Source: Apiospora phragmitis | Lineage: Eukaryota > Ascomycota > Sordariomycetes > Amphisphaeriales > Apiosporaceae | Direction of reading: 5' to 3' | Assembly (NCBI GenBank): GCA_038363925.1 | Contig: JAQQWL010000009.1 | Coordinates: forward strand, 2,666,001-2,730,000 | Length of the DNA: 64,000 bases | Part shown: piece after piece, positions 1-13,172 of the stretch | How positions within the stretch are numbered: the first letter of the stretch is position 1 | Layout: each line of letters begins with the position of its first letter | Translations under genes and position numbers: made by a program | Notes under the pieces: generated by a model | Told to the model about the DNA's origin: nothing | Database searches by the model: none | Seen by the model: the letters and a program-made list of their open reading frames with translations, nothing else

Positions 1-2784
1 TAAGGGATAGGCCATGCCGGATGTGAGTGAGAGTGAGGCCGGACCTTGATTCCCCAAACAAAACCCTACCTTATGCTCTGACACTTGTCACAGTCCCTAC
101 AGTGTTATCGGCGGCCGTCGGGTCAGGTGCATAAACGGACTTTAAGAAGATACTGCACTGATGACGCTGGTATGCGTGTCTCTGATCAGATGATAGTGGA
201 TGGTGATGACGCTAATGTACGAACGATATATTATCTGACTGTCTAGAATGCCGCCAGTGGGGGGATACAGGAACTCTTCTCCTGCCTGCATTGGGCCCCA
301 ACAACAATTGTTTCAACGGTTAAAGAGATGATGGTTGGTTCGGGTCATAGTATTACATATCTCGAATTCGGTCTTGCTAGGATTCGGTCTCCTTGTGTTG
401 TTCTACCTCCACCAACATGGTCAGACACCGCCAATCTAGATGGGCATGTTCATCGCCTAGAAATCGGATCTACGTGCGAGATTTCGTACTTGGCCAAGAT
501 AGATGCCATGTCTTTGAATCGTAGCGGAAAGCGGGTGGCAACCCTCAAGATTAGCACTTAGGAAGCAGCAATTGCTTGGAGTACACATCTGGGCCAATGG
601 TGACGCTGGCCCCTCGTACCATAGGTTGAATACGTGCATTTGCTTGGAGCGCCTAAAACTTGCCGCCATCACACCGCCTCAGGCCTCGAGCTCACTGTAA
701 TTCCTTCCTCACCAGTGGCCAGTCTTCGTGGGGAGAAGTGCGCCGCAGATGCAAGGACGATATACAAACAGTATGAGCCCTGCAGCGAGATGAATAGTGC
801 TTGTAGTAGTATAAGGCAATGTGAGAAGAGAAGAGCTCAGCAACGCAGTCATTCCTGTAAAAGACAGCGCCTGCTTGTGAGAATTCCCAGGCCAAACATG
901 CTATCATAGTAACCATAACCGCCAGAGAATTTAACATTTGCACTGATAAGTTGGTGAGACGATAGGACCTTAGGGATTCAAGATAGATTCTGGACCGTGC
1001 TTCGGATCAAGTACAGTAGTCCGTGCCAGGCCAGAGAAACAAACAGCACTGAGCCCCGAAACACGCAGAGCCTCCAACAGGTGGACGAAAGTTTTGATAG
1101 GTGCCGATGCCTCCGGGTCCGGGTATCCGTGACGCCAGCTGGATCATGATCGCACCCACGTAGAACAATAGACAGCAGAAGCAGCTATCTGCACTCGCAC
1201 AGCTGGCAGTAGCATAGCATAGCATAGCGACTTTTTACACTGGCAGTCCCAGCCAGATTTCAAGGACTGGGTATTAAAGTTGTGTATCCATAATCGTGAA
1301 AGGACGGTTCGGGTTGTTAGTTTGCACATGTCCCAGCCCCGACATTTCTCAGCGACTGGAACGGTGGGTAAGCACAAAGTTGGATCCGCCAAAGATTCCA
1401 ACGCTGAAGCCGAATCCAGCCATTTGACCACACAGCATGTAGCTTAGCCCCTATGAACTGTACAGAATGGACGTGTAAGCAAGTAAGCCATTTACCTATT
1501 ATCAACTTTGAAGCTATCCGACCTAACATTCACCAGTGAATACGGAGCACCTGTGAGGATGACTTAATGAAGCGTGGCTGATATCCATGGACGATGGTCT
1601 GTGTGCTGGGTCAGTCTATGTAGGTACTACTAGACTCTAAGGAATTAGACAGCTAGGGGCAAGTGACGAAACGATAGGTAGGTTTGCTAACAAAACGTTT
1701 GATACTCGGATGCATCATTTTGACTATCACAGCTGGGTATTTAGTCTTATGTCCCTGTAAAAACCTCCCGTTTGAATCGTCGTCCAAGTGAACTGTGCTG
1801 TGCCAGAAAGCGAGGAGAGGAGGAACAGAAGGAGTGTCTGCTGCTGACCTCGGACACCAGGGATCCAAACGCATGCAGCTGATTGGCCAGGCCAAAACAC
1901 GTCCCTTACCACGTCCCACGTCCCAGACGCGCCTGCCCGCTATGGATCCATCCATCCATTAACTGAAGCTTCCAAGGCCCAATGAGTGTCTTCGCTGCGA
2001 CGGCACCAGAACAGGGCTGGATGGAATGGTCCATGTAGGTAACCCAATACAGCTACAGCACTGCATCGCAAGACAGGGAATCGATCCAATTTGTTTGACA
2101 GCCACTGGGCCTGGCTTGCGTGTGTATAACCTTTTTGCTTGTCCTTTATATCAGCTATGCTTGATTGGTTGCTTGTCGATTGCCCATCCTCGACACAGCA
2201 CAAACGGACGGCGATTCAAGTTTCGTCAAACACTCGATTCCATCATCCTCCCTTTCACGCACCACCCATCCATCCCTCCCTCGTGTCTTCTTCTTTGCCA
2301 ATCTGCTGTCCATCAGTCCATCTCAGCTTACCATCCCGATTGTAAAGGAAGGGGCACCCCCAGCTCGGCGAGAGGTTCCATTATCCAACCAGGAATATAT
2401 CTGCTGGGTGTCTCTTCGTCGACACTTGATTGACTTGCAGCCAATCATCCATCGTATTCCGACTTCCTCCCAGCTGAGACCTTAGAGTCCTCCCTAACTT
2501 AGCCAAGACACGGGCTTACCAGCCAGCTAAGGCAACCAAGAATACACCTATCAGCGCCCCAATCAACCCAATCGAGCTGCTCCCCGACCTTGATAGTCTG
2601 CCGTCGCTTCGGTGAGGCTCGCGGGGCAACGGCCAACCAACCTTAATAATAAAAGGCTCGTGAGCAACCACGACAGCCTCCTGAGTGTTGATCAAACCGA
2701 CAATTACCATAACTACCTAACCCATCATCTATCGCAACCTCTCCCGACTGTGTACGGCCCTCGTATGTCTTTCGGGTCGCCAAG
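1..2784. other. Intergenic, no gene recognised
   Basis: Only short overlapping ORFs on both strands with no recognisable domain. A small AGCAT microsatellite lies at about 1211-1228. The last few hundred bases (about 2220-2784) are C/T-rich on the + strand, which is typical of a fungal promoter and 5' UTR, and would serve the CAF-1 gene starting at 2785. Confidence 0.5.
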
Positions 2785-5094
2785 ATGAAGTCCACGCCAT
2801 TGATCATACACTGGCACGACCAAAATTCGCCCATTTACTCAGCTCACTTCGAACCTCACGGCAAGGGCAGACTAGCTACCGGTGGAGGAGATAATAACGT
2901 CCGCGTATGGAAGGTCGACTGTGAAGGCGAGGACAGGAAGGTCGAGTATCTGTCGACCCTGGCAAAGCACACCCAGGCTGTCAATGTCGTGCGATGGGCT
3001 CCAAAGGGTAAGCACCGGCTTTTCGAAGAACCTATGATCTAGAGTACTGACATGTGGTCGTTTCTGCACAGGCGAAGTCCTCGCGTCGGCCGGTGACGAT
3101 GGCAACGTGATTCTCTGGGTCCCCTCGGACAGTCAACAGCCTGTGTTTGGCAGCGAACAGCGAGAGGACAAGGAAACATGGCGGGCGAAGCACATGTGTC
3201 GCTCCACGGGGGCCGAGATATACGACCTTGCCTGGTCTCCGGATGCCGCCTACTTCATAATCGGAAGCATGGACAATGTAGCCCGCATCTACAACGCAGG
3301 AACTGGCTCTCTGGTGCGACAGATTGCCGAGCACAGCCATTACGTACAAGGCGTGACTTGGGATCCTCTAAATGAGTACATTGCAACCCAGTCCTCAGAT
3401 AGGTCGGTGCACATCTACTCTTTGAAGACCAAGGACGGCCAGTACACCTTGAACAACCACGACGAGAAGACCACCAAGGTTGCCAGCCACGCCAAGATGG
3501 ACTTACCACCGAAACGCATTACCTCGGAGAGTCCCGCCGCACCCGACTACCGTCAGCAACTCGCGGCCGCTGTTGATACGCCGGGGGCTTCCATGGGTTC
3601 GCCTGTCCCTTCGGCCCCTGGTACGCCAACTTCGGTGCCCCTGCCCATGAACCCTCCCAGTGTGGTGAGCCACAGCAGACGGTCTTCCTTTTCTTCTCAT
3701 TCGAGGCGTTCCGTCTCGCCTGCTCCCTCACTTCCATTGCCTGCAGTGATGCCCATGGAGCCGTCGCCCAAACCGAGCAGTTCGGGGATGAAAAACGCTA
3801 GTCTTTACGCAAACGAAACCTTGACTTCCTTCTTCAGACGATTGACGTTTACCCCGGATGGGAGTCTTCTACTTACCCCGGCCGGCCAGTATCAGATACA
3901 GCATGTTACAGCAGAAGGGGCTCGGTCCACCAACAATTATGAGGTGATCAACACCGTCTATATATACACACGAGGTGGGATTAACAAACCACCTATTGCA
4001 CATCTGCCGGGACACAAAAAGCCTTCTGTGGCTGTCAAGTGCTCGCCGGTCCTCTACACATTAAGACAGCAGAATCCCCCTGCAACCAAACACATCACCA
4101 TCGATACGTCGTCAGCTGAAGACCCAATCCCTGCGTTGCCTGAGCCAATCTCAAAACTGTCTCCTGCGCCTTCAGTGATGGATCCGCCGCCGCCACCACC
4201 ACCAACATCGGCTGCAGCGACAACAGCGACAGAATCAGAAAAGAACGGTACTCCGTCAAAACCTCTCAACTTGGAGACAGGCGCGTCTACACCAGGACCT
4301 AAACCAACATTCGCTTTGCCGTATCGCGTGATGTATGCGGTGGCTACCCAAGACTCAGTCCTTCTGTATGATACGCAGCAAATGACCCCCATCTGTGTTG
4401 TCAGCAATCTTCATCTTGCGACTTTCACTGACTTGGCGTGGTAAGTTACATGGAGCAGAGTGAACCTGCAGAATACAACCTACTAACACCTGATCAGGTC
4501 GAGTGACGGTCTAACATTGCTTATCTCATCATCAGATGGATATTGCTCTACATTATCTTTCGAGCCCGGGGAATTGGGACAAGTTTATACTGGCGAGATG
4601 GGCACGTCCAAAGCCCAGCCATCTGCAGGCATAGCATCTTCAAACCAAGCCACCCCATTGCCTACGCCCACGTCCTTTGCGCCTCCTTCACCTTTCCACG
4701 GCGTCTCGCATCAACATCGAAACTCGGCGAGCTCGTTTGCGGCGCCATCTCCCCGACTACGGCATCGTTTGTCAGCATGAGGCCGTCATCGCCAGCGCGG
4801 TCAAATAGCACATCATCCGTCACCACACAAGCATCAGCGGCTGTCATGACGAATCCAACATTGATTGGTGGCAGCGTGCCTGGAATTGCGGCTGCCAGTT
4901 CCGGGAAAGTCACAGGCGTCCCTATCACAACGCCCCCAGAAACACCCCGACCAAGCGCTGGCAGTACCGCAACTACTGCAGGAGCTACTGGTGTAAAGCG
5001 TGAAGCAAGCGAGAGCGAGAACGATGGAAGTGCTGGCAGCCAGCCGAAAAAGAGACGAGTAGCGCCTACGCTTGTCAAAGACTCGACGGCATAA
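2785..5094 (+). CDS. cac2: Chromatin assembly factor 1 subunit p60/Cac2 (WD40), one frameshift
   Basis: WD40 histone chaperone subunit of CAF-1, which deposits H3-H4 behind the replication fork in the nucleus. Exons are 2785..3007, 3072..4440 and 4498..5094, with clean GT-AG borders. WD repeats fill the N-terminal half (for example ATGGGDNNVRVWKV, IYDLAWSPDAAYFIIGSMDN, LAWSSDGLTLLISSSDGY). A long Ser/Pro-rich insert sits between blades. The tail holds TPPETPRPS and a basic SQPKKRR stretch, as in fungal Cac2 proteins. The frame breaks at C4751-4754: the upstream frame stops at 4780, while the downstream frame reads the conserved tail to 5094. One extra C would give about 729 residues. I infer a consensus error. 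The family call is firm from blade sequence and layout. Confidence 0.88.
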
Positions 5095-6633
5095 TGTAGC
5101 TTCGAAAGGTGGCTGGGTGATGGACGTCGGTGAGCCAGTCAACACCTTGCTGAAGATCCATCAGACCCCGACGACGTTAGGAGGATCGACACGTTTGATT
5201 TGTACGAGTCTTATGAGAACGTTTCGTACGTACCCAAAGAGGGAACACATGAGATGAGGACACTGGAGGTTTCAGGCATAGTCAGGCGTTACAGGCGGGA
5301 TGTATGTAAAACAGCGCGTTCTGTGCAAGGAGTTTGTTGTTGTCAAGCCCATGTTTTCTAAGGCCAGGTTCGTTCATCCTCTTTGTTATTCCATGTAGCC
5401 AGGAGAGCCAGACTTGGGTTGCCTGTAAGTATTTGTGTGCCATTGTGGACTGCTTTTGCTCGGCAGGGTTGTGCTACCGCTTACATGGGAAAAGTTAAGA
5501 GAAGGGAGGAGCTGTGCATACTCTGGTTGTTGCACTGGAGAGATACCATTTCATTTCTATTGGCCGTCAAGGGGAGTCATTTGTGTATGTAGTTAGTAGC
5601 TTGTCGAAAAACCTGCGTCTAACTAGCTTCAGTTGACGAGATCTTGAGATGTATCGTTTATTGTGAACAGAGGAACCCGTCAAACAGCCCCAGCCAGTTT
5701 ACAGCTGTGTCATGTCACTCGCATTGGATCACATACGAAGGCAAAGGATAAGCCTAGGCTTTGTTTCATACAGCCACATTTTTGTCTATATACGAACTGT
5801 CGAGATCTCCCCAGCATTCATCCATGCCCATGCCACTTCAAACGATGTGATCCATTTCCACGAAGCTTCGCCAGACCAGAACCCCTCATGCAAAGGGGAA
5901 AACCAATAGCTACCTGCTTTTGTCTTCCAAGATTGATACCGTCCGAGAACTCCAAAGGCAAGACCAGATTGTGCAAGAGTGAGAAATCCCAAAAAGAAGG
6001 TCCAGCAGGGCGGGGTTGCTCGACTCGTATCGGCGAGCATTGTGTAGAAACTCATCCGGGTGTAGATCCAAGTGGTTTCACAATAGTATATCGTGTCGCT
6101 AGCGAACATCTATCATTGCGTGTAGCTCTCATCCTGTAAAGAGGCGGACGTTGACCACGAGAAGAAGAAAGAAAAGACATAACAAAGTGAGAATAGCATC
6201 CCTTGGGAGCCAGAACAGAATCAAATGAGTGTCGAATGTAAAGAAAACCTGTCAACCCATCCTCGGATGTTTTGATTGACATTGTGCTGGGAAACGAGTG
6301 TCTAACAACGCCAGCAAACATATGTCAAGTGTCTCCAAATGCACCTGACTTTTTGGTATTATTACATGGCACCAGGGGGGTCCCCAGGCCGAATGATGAG
6401 GCGACGGATCCGGATATTCCAAGCAACGGAGTCGGTATATGAAAAAGTATGGGCCACAACATACAGGCGAGTGATGCCGAAAGACAGTCTTGACGGCATA
6501 TCGGTAGATTCTCTGCCCTTGCGGTGTGTTGGGTAAGATTGGGCTGGAGGAAGGTTGTTGTAGTGTCAGCCAATCTGTACTGCAGGAAACGGTCCTAAGT
6601 CGGGCTTGCCCCGGCGTGTCAATGGCCACTAGC
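5095..6633. other. Intergenic between convergent genes
   Basis: This stretch lies between the 3' ends of the CAF-1 gene (+) and the two-TM protein gene (-). It holds only short unsupported ORFs and presumably both 3' UTRs. No RNA gene or repeat was recognised. Confidence 0.5.
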
Positions 6634-9600
6634 CTATGAGACGTGGACAAGGATGACGATAATGGCGATGAGAATGTAGATTACTGCCTCGACCACGAGC
6701 ATCAACTTGATCGTGTCCCTCTGCTTCTTGGTGAGACGGAAGACCTTGTCGTCCGTGTAAGATGCAAGAAGTGTATTGAAAGAGCCGTGCAATGCCATGA
6801 CCCCAAAGAAAGGAAGAATAGACAGAACCAATGTCATGTAGAAGAACTGCTTACGTCGCTGACAGCCCCAAGGAGACGTGATATCGACTTCGGCGGACTC
6901 TACATCGGTGACGCTGGGCTCGTCAATTGCATGTCCGCCATTTCTCCGAGCACTCTTATCAACTGGAAGTAGCCGTGGTTGGCGCGGTGGCTGCCCGATG
7001 GTGAACCAGTTGATTCTGGGAGCCTTGGAGTTCGCAGTATTCACATTTGTGATGGGCGTCATAGAACCACGCTCTCCTGCTGTAGGTGTGGGCGTATCTA
7101 GAACAGCCAGCCCATTCTTGTCTCCGCCTACAAGCCAAGAAGGTGGCGAAAAGCATGAAGATAGGGTCGAGGCCCTCCGAAACCGTCTAGTGCTCGAATT
7201 TCGATGAACGTAAGCACGACGTGGCTGTTGCAGTTGAGTAGGCGTAGCCATATCCCGGCCAACCGTGCCACTCATCGCACGCTGATATCTTTGTGTGCTG
7301 TCCTCAGTTTCGTCTGTAACACCACTTTCCCTCTGCTTCATCTGCAAATCCTGTGCCTCATGTAGATCCAGAAGGGGGAAAGGAAAATTCGTGCCTGTAG
7401 GAGTAGTCCTATTATCTGTAGGACTGACTGTCGCCACGGGTTGAGATTGCTCCCCAGGATCGAAATAGGCGTCCTCGATGCTGCGATCACGACTCGGGCC
7501 TGGATTTTGGATCTCCGTGTCACGTCGTTCATCATATGGATTAACTTGTGCATTAGCCAATTCCAGGACCTTGTGCGTGTTGATTGAACCCATCGAAGTG
7601 GATGGCAGAGTGTCGTAGGTACCTCTGGTAGCTTGATTCATGGCGCTTACTTGTCCATAGCTGGAACCCGAGTCACGAAAGTCGTACTTGGAAGCCTTAG
7701 TACGATCTCGTGCGTGGCTGAAGTAGCTGCTAGGCTCAGCACGCTGATATCCGCTTCGTCTCCGTGTGAAGGGGTTTGATATCTGTGGTCGCATGTTTGG
7801 GGGAAAAGGGTGCAGGTTCGACCTGAAGGGAACGTCCGGTCTGACCCGCAGCGAATTATGGGCAAACCCATTGACACGCGGAATGTTCGGCCTTGGGAGC
7901 ATGACCCGCTGCTTGGTGTCTTTGAGGTCGCGTACATTATATCTCTTCGATGACGCAGTAATATCACCAGGCGGATGTCGGAGTATGTGATTGCGTGAGT
8001 TGAATCTTCTTAGTGGTGCCTCATCACTCTCGTGGTCGGAAATATCGGCGACACTGCTTCCTGTAGCTTTGATGACCTGGCTGGCACCATCATCACTGGA
8101 TGGTGCAGTAGCACCAGTGTCGAATCCGACTTCACTCGTCGCCTCAGTGACCCAGTCACCCTCTTTTGTCGCCTCCTCGGAACTGCAGCGCGTGTGCCAC
8201 TGGCCCTCTTGGCTTCCAAGCCAAACAAGTGATCATGTGCATACTCATTGTCGAGGACGTGCCCTTGTGCTTTTAGTGTCATGATAATCATTCTGATATC
8301 ACCGTCGTCGCACTCTGGCTTTGGTCCATAGCCACCCAGAGCATCCATCGTTCTGGCATCAAAGAAACTTCCCTTTGAATGGGCCAGATGTGGACGGGTA
8401 GCAGTTCTGTCAACCTTGTCATTGGCATTCACAATATCCTCCCCTGCTGGTTTGTTTCCAGGATACGTGAGAGCGCACTCCGTATCTGCCCCGACCTCCA
8501 AAGCTTGGCTAATCTCCCTTTCTTTGGCAGCTTGGAGTACTGCTCTGTACTCTCTGCTGTCGTATTTGAAGGGATCGCTGTGTGAATCGAAGAAGCTGCC
8601 ACCTTCTGAAGACGAATTGGCTTCGACACGCGGATCAGATTGGTGAACTGGGTCGGCAAATACATCATTGGCATCGGACGGCACACGCAATGGCATGGGC
8701 AAAAGGCTGCGATGATCATGTCTCAAGTATCTCAAGGTGTCCTCATCAATGAAAGAAGGATCTGATTCGGTAATAGTGACGTCCTCATGGGACAACGGCC
8801 TCGTGCGGGTTCTGACATCGTCATCAGGTGTATCCAACATCGACTTGTTTGGTGACACACTGCGAGTAGGCGTCGAAAGAAGCGGCTTCGTATGGCGGTT
8901 GCCCTATTGATGGTTAGATAATACTACCTTGAGCCTTGGGACCTTTCACTTACTGCCGGAGATCCTGCCCGTCCACTGTCCTGAGCAGATGGTTTCTGGC
9001 AGGGGGGGTTCGAATGCGATTGAGCTGGCTGGCTGGAGTTCCGATTGCGGCCTCGAATTTTCGGGAAGGTGAGGACATAATCTTGGTTCAAGCTGCCATG
9101 GCTTGATTGTCTCCTAATGCCCGTTTCAACATACCGATGAAGAATCTTTCCAACCGTACTCTTGGAGGCGTCGGGATTCTGGTTCTTGGCTGTCGTTTCG
9201 CCCACAACCTCTTCTGAGCTTAAATCAGACACATTCTCAATGGCCGATGAAAGAGCGCACATCGAAGAACTCTGGGAAATACGCTCATTATGGGTGAGAG
9301 ACCTGCCACTGTCCAAGCGCTGAGGATAGGCCGATACAAATTCGGCCGGTCTACGAGACAGCTGACCGCCGAGCATCTTTCCATTGCTGTCAGGTAGACT
9401 TGGGCTCGAAAGGTCTTGCAAAGGGATATCATGGCTAGAGTCATGAGTTGGGGTTGCGAATGGGTTGTTCGACTTCAACCGGTTGTTTCCTATGATGTTG
9501 CGGTGGGCCTCGCTGAAATCGCGGAAGATATGGCCGCGGGGCGTCAGACTTCGCTTGGGTCGATCTGGAGTCTGCTCATGTACAAGCTCCGGAGGTGAAT

Positions 9601-9657
9601 GGCTGAGGAAAGAGGGGGGAAGTCGCCCTCTCCACGGTGCTTGCTGCTTCCAGGCAT
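6634..9657 (-). CDS. Large fungal protein with C-terminal membrane hairpin, unknown function (two frameshifts)
   Basis: Function not recognised. Two exons, 9657..8954 and 8903..6634, flank an intron with GTAAGT and TAG borders. The start is the ATG at 9657 (MPGSSKHRG). Most of the protein is polar, Ser/Arg/Asp-rich and probably disordered. The C-terminus has two hydrophobic segments (FFYMTLVLSILPFFGVMAL and LVVEAVIYILIAIIVILVHV) with a charged DKVFRLTKKQRD loop between, so it is probably anchored in a membrane by its tail. The frame is broken twice: at G9614-9619, where one base is missing just after the start, and at 8221-8222. With both corrected the reading is continuous at about 991 residues. 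Individual open segments are long and coherent, which supports one real gene. Confidence 0.75.
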
Positions 9658-12068
9658 GATGACTGGTAGTAAAACCTGGGAAGGGAATGCGTGTTAGTCA
9701 AGGGATAATCGCGGGTAACCAAGCCTTGGTGCGAAGCAGGCAGCCACTTACCTCCTAATGGTTGCGAGAATAAATGACAATTCGGGGATCGCAGGTAGGT
9801 GCTGACAAAAATTTGCCGCCCTAGAACGAGGCGTGTAAGTCCACTGGCCGGTTGGAAGGAGAGGGCGGTTAGGGGAGGAGGCAGGTGGGCTTACCTGAAG
9901 ACTCCAAACAAGCTGTCAAGACCTGAAAAACTCGACTTCAAGATGATGATGGACTTGAGACGGAATTGGGGGGAAGATGGCAACACCGTTAGAAGGAAGA
10001 AGTGCAACCGGAAGAAAGAGTAGTACCGGTTGTGAAGTGGAAAACGAGGGAAGGTACGACTGATGTGCTGCTGTGGGGGGGGGGGGGAAAGGTTGTGACA
10101 TTCCTTGATCTTGAGATGGACCAACAAAAAAAGGACAAGAGCCTTCAGATGCTGTGAATTGTCTGCTTTCTCCTTAGCAGATACTACGAGGCTCACACTG
10201 CTGGGAAGATGGTGGTGTTGAGATGCAATGGATCACAGAGTGTTCCCCAGTCTCGACGATTGCAGTATGGGGTATGCATGTGTTGTGTTGCATGCTGGTG
10301 GAATTTGTCGGCGATTAAATCGAGAATATTCATTTGGTGTTTTGGATATTCACAAACAATCGCATTGTCACATTGCCTTCACATCATTTTCGCAGTCACA
10401 GGTGCGTATTGTTGGACACAGCTTGTGGCCCACCTTATGGTAGTCAAATTGGTTCACTATTCACTTGATAGACACTCCTTCATCACCCTACTTGATTTAC
10501 AATTTAGGAAAGCAGCATGAGATGAAACTTCCTCCTCCCGCTGCTGCTTGAAGAGGTGTCATCCTTATGATACCTATGTCGTCGATTCCCCTATTTTGCA
10601 TCTAACCTCTCAGAAAAGGAACACTAACACCCCCAGGTATTCCACACAAAATCGATAGATAGAGACTTGCAAGCATATACGTACGATTCCAGCGTATGTC
10701 AGCCATTATGGACCTGGTACTTGCGAGGTATGTAAGGGGATGATGTATTCTTTCTATTTCTCCTAATCTTCCTCCGTTTTGACACTGGTTCTCCACGGCT
10801 ATTTTAACCCGCTCGAGGACCTGAACAGGCGTGGGAGCCTTTTGACGGGAAAGTGTAATATAATTCCATGAGGGCCTTGTACTCTGTTGCTCCCTAATAC
10901 CGTACTCAGACAAATCCCAAAGCCACGTGCAGAGTTCAACATCGCTTCCCTTCCCTACTCTCCGATCCCCTTCTTCTCCCCACCATCACCACTGGCCCTA
11001 CAGACCTTACAGAGCAGGTCGGCATCATGCCAGTTGGTCGCAGCCCTAATTAAGCACAGGTTACACCTCCAGCAGCAGGAGAGGCAGAGCGAAGAAGAAC
11101 ACAAGAGCCCAAGTAAGCCTCTTAGTAATAGATAGGTGATGGGCCGGATGGCGTTTTCTACTGGAATTTTCAGTGATGCAGATTGTTTTTGTAGTGGAGG
11201 TGGCAGGAGTGAGTAGGTAGGGGTAGGGTCATAAGCTTGCCGCTGTCAAGTAGAAAACTCACCATCTGGCATGCTCATTGCCCTACCTCTTCAGTATCAG
11301 GCGGGCTCATTGTAGTAGTTGTGATTCTGGTAAGTCTGGGAAGCAGGCTACCTGTCCAATTGGACCCCAGGCTCCCAAGGAAGAGCAAGCTGTATAACGT
11401 GATTGTATTATCACATGCCGATGCAGAATGCGTGTCTTCAAGGCAGATCAGGAGGGCATATTCTTTTTTCGCCTTGAGGCAGGCAGGCTGTGGGGATCAA
11501 GAGCTGTCTCACACCAAGCGCCTGTCTACATGTATGTAGTATTACTGACTACTCCTTTTCTGATTGACTCGGATCATAATCGCAGATGACAGCCTTACTT
11601 TGACCTTCACCATTCAGAGGGGCGTACGGGCACTGCAACTGGTCTGGCCAGAGATTCATGCTTATAATATATTGGTAATACATGCAATAGATAGATGAGT
11701 GCCTGTGTTGCCCATCTCAATGTAGACCAGTCTCTTTGGCTGGTCTAGAATTTCTACAAAGAACAGTGCCCAAACCGCCGTATCCCAGAACCCAAGTAAC
11801 CCTTGAAGCCGCCGAGAGAGAGAGAGCCTTATACACAGATAAGAGTATCTACAAGCTGACAATTAATGCGCCCCGGATCTAGTACACCCATGAACAATAC
11901 ATGACTCCCAAAAAATGCCACACAGCCCAGGACATGGAACGCCGGTGCCATGCTTTCAAGTAAACAAAAGAAATCCCAACCCATGGTTCCCAATAAAAAT
12001 GCCATAACGTTAAGCCAAAAAGACATCGGATTGAGCTTGCTTCCATTTCGCAAGCTGTGGCGTTCCAG
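9658..12068. other. Intergenic, promoter side of the two-TM gene
   Basis: Contains a run of 13 G at 10075-10087 and C/T-rich minus-strand sequence (about 9900-10100) that fits a 5' UTR for the gene starting at 9657. The remainder, about 10200-12068, shows no convincing coding potential on either strand. Confidence 0.45.
10075..10087. repeat. Poly-G tract (13 G)
   Basis: An uninterrupted run of 13 guanines follows CTGT and precedes AAAGG. It is the longest G/C homopolymer seen in the window. Its true length is doubtful, because much shorter homopolymers here appear miscounted. Confidence 0.9.
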
Positions 12069-13172
12069 TTAACGTATATCAGGCCAGGCGCTCCGAGACC
12101 TGGCCATGGGAGGAGCCCAGTCATCATGCCTGGGGAGTTGCAAGTTACAACTGCTGTGGACGTCGTCGTGATCGTGCGTAATATGTGTTTGACGGAAAGC
12201 GTCCAGGTCTGCCTCCATATTGCTGAGGAATAACGTCTCGGGCCCGGCCCATATATCGATGAGCTTTGCAATGCGGCGGAAGCCCTCGGTGTGCCCTCCA
12301 CAGCGTCGAGCGCTGTGACCACAGCGAACGAACATGTAACTGTGAATCATCTCGTGCAAGAACGTAGAGATAAGCAGCCGTCTGCTATATCTTTTATCCC
12401 TCAAGTAATGGTGTGAGAGAATGATGAGAGTCTCGATCTCTCCGGTATGAGCCGCCTCCCGCAACGCCGTGGTCCCAATAATTGTGCTGCAAAACTTAGC
12501 GTTGGAACGATCGGACCAGTCCCAATCGACACGACCCTTGAGACTGCCGAAGAAGAAGATTTCGTTTGCCGCATAGAATATGCTCTCGAGAGCGTCGTTG
12601 TCAAGCGTAAACTCTTGGCCTGGAGACCTGGGCGAGATAAGGCTCCTCAAGACTCGTTCGACCTTGGTGTTACGGCCCCGCCGAGAACGCTGTGAGATGT
12701 GCCTCTGGACCATGCGAGCGGCTAAGTCGTCCAGGCGACTGTCGAGGTCGCCATCCGCCTTCTCCAACGTGCCGTCCTCAACAGCCGGCGAAAACCCGCT
12801 TGGTGTGCGTTGGTAAACGGAGCCGTTATGCCCACGTGCTGCGAAGTTGACACTTTCGTAGACCTCGCCGACCTGGCTCCTCGCCGCTGCGCCCATGCCG
12901 TGGGGGCTACGGTCTGGTACCACACAGGGATCACCAGCTTCCTTGATGATGAAGAAGGCTGGCCGGTCTTCTTGCTGGAGGCGGCTTGCTAATCGTGGGC
13001 GTTTTGACTGTCGAAACAGTGTCTCATCATACGACGGAATGTAACAGTCATATCTATCAATGTAGCGTTTGCCTCCGGCCAGTGTTGGATAAGCAAGTTG
13101 CCTATGATCGGGTACGGCGGAGGCACTTGATGACCGCTCCATGGCAGTCCCTCCAAGATGCCAGCCCTCCAT
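12069..13172 (-). CDS. SprT-like zinc metalloprotease-domain protein
   Basis: Intact single-exon ORF of 367 residues; a second possible start is the Met at codon 11. The N-terminal half is polar with no recognised domain. The C-terminal half carries a SprT-like fold: a helix with NEIFFFGSLKGRV, then the zinc motif LHEMIHSYMFV (HExxH) and a third likely ligand in GGHTEGFRRIAKLI. In SprT/Spartan-type proteins the HExxH glutamate is catalytic and the domain degrades DNA-bound proteins. That role is not shown for fungal members of this subtype, so only the fold and metal site are claimed. A related gene lies about 10 kb away at 22799. Frame and codon use look normal, with no indels. Confidence 0.8.
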   Translation of the reverse strand: MEGWHLGGTAMERSSSASAVPDHRQLAYPTLAGGKRYIDRYDCYIPSYDETLFRQSKRPRLASRLQQEDRPAFFIIKEAGDPCVVPDRSPHGMGAAARSQVGEVYESVNFAARGHNGSVYQRTPSGFSPAVEDGTLEKADGDLDSRLDDLAARMVQRHISQRSRRGRNTKVERVLRSLISPRSPGQEFTLDNDALESIFYAANEIFFFGSLKGRVDWDWSDRSNAKFCSTIIGTTALREAAHTGEIETLIILSHHYLRDKRYSRRLLISTFLHEMIHSYMFVRCGHSARRCGGHTEGFRRIAKLIDIWAGPETLFLSNMEADLDAFRQTHITHDHDDVHSSCNLQLPRHDDWAPPMARSRSAWPDIR

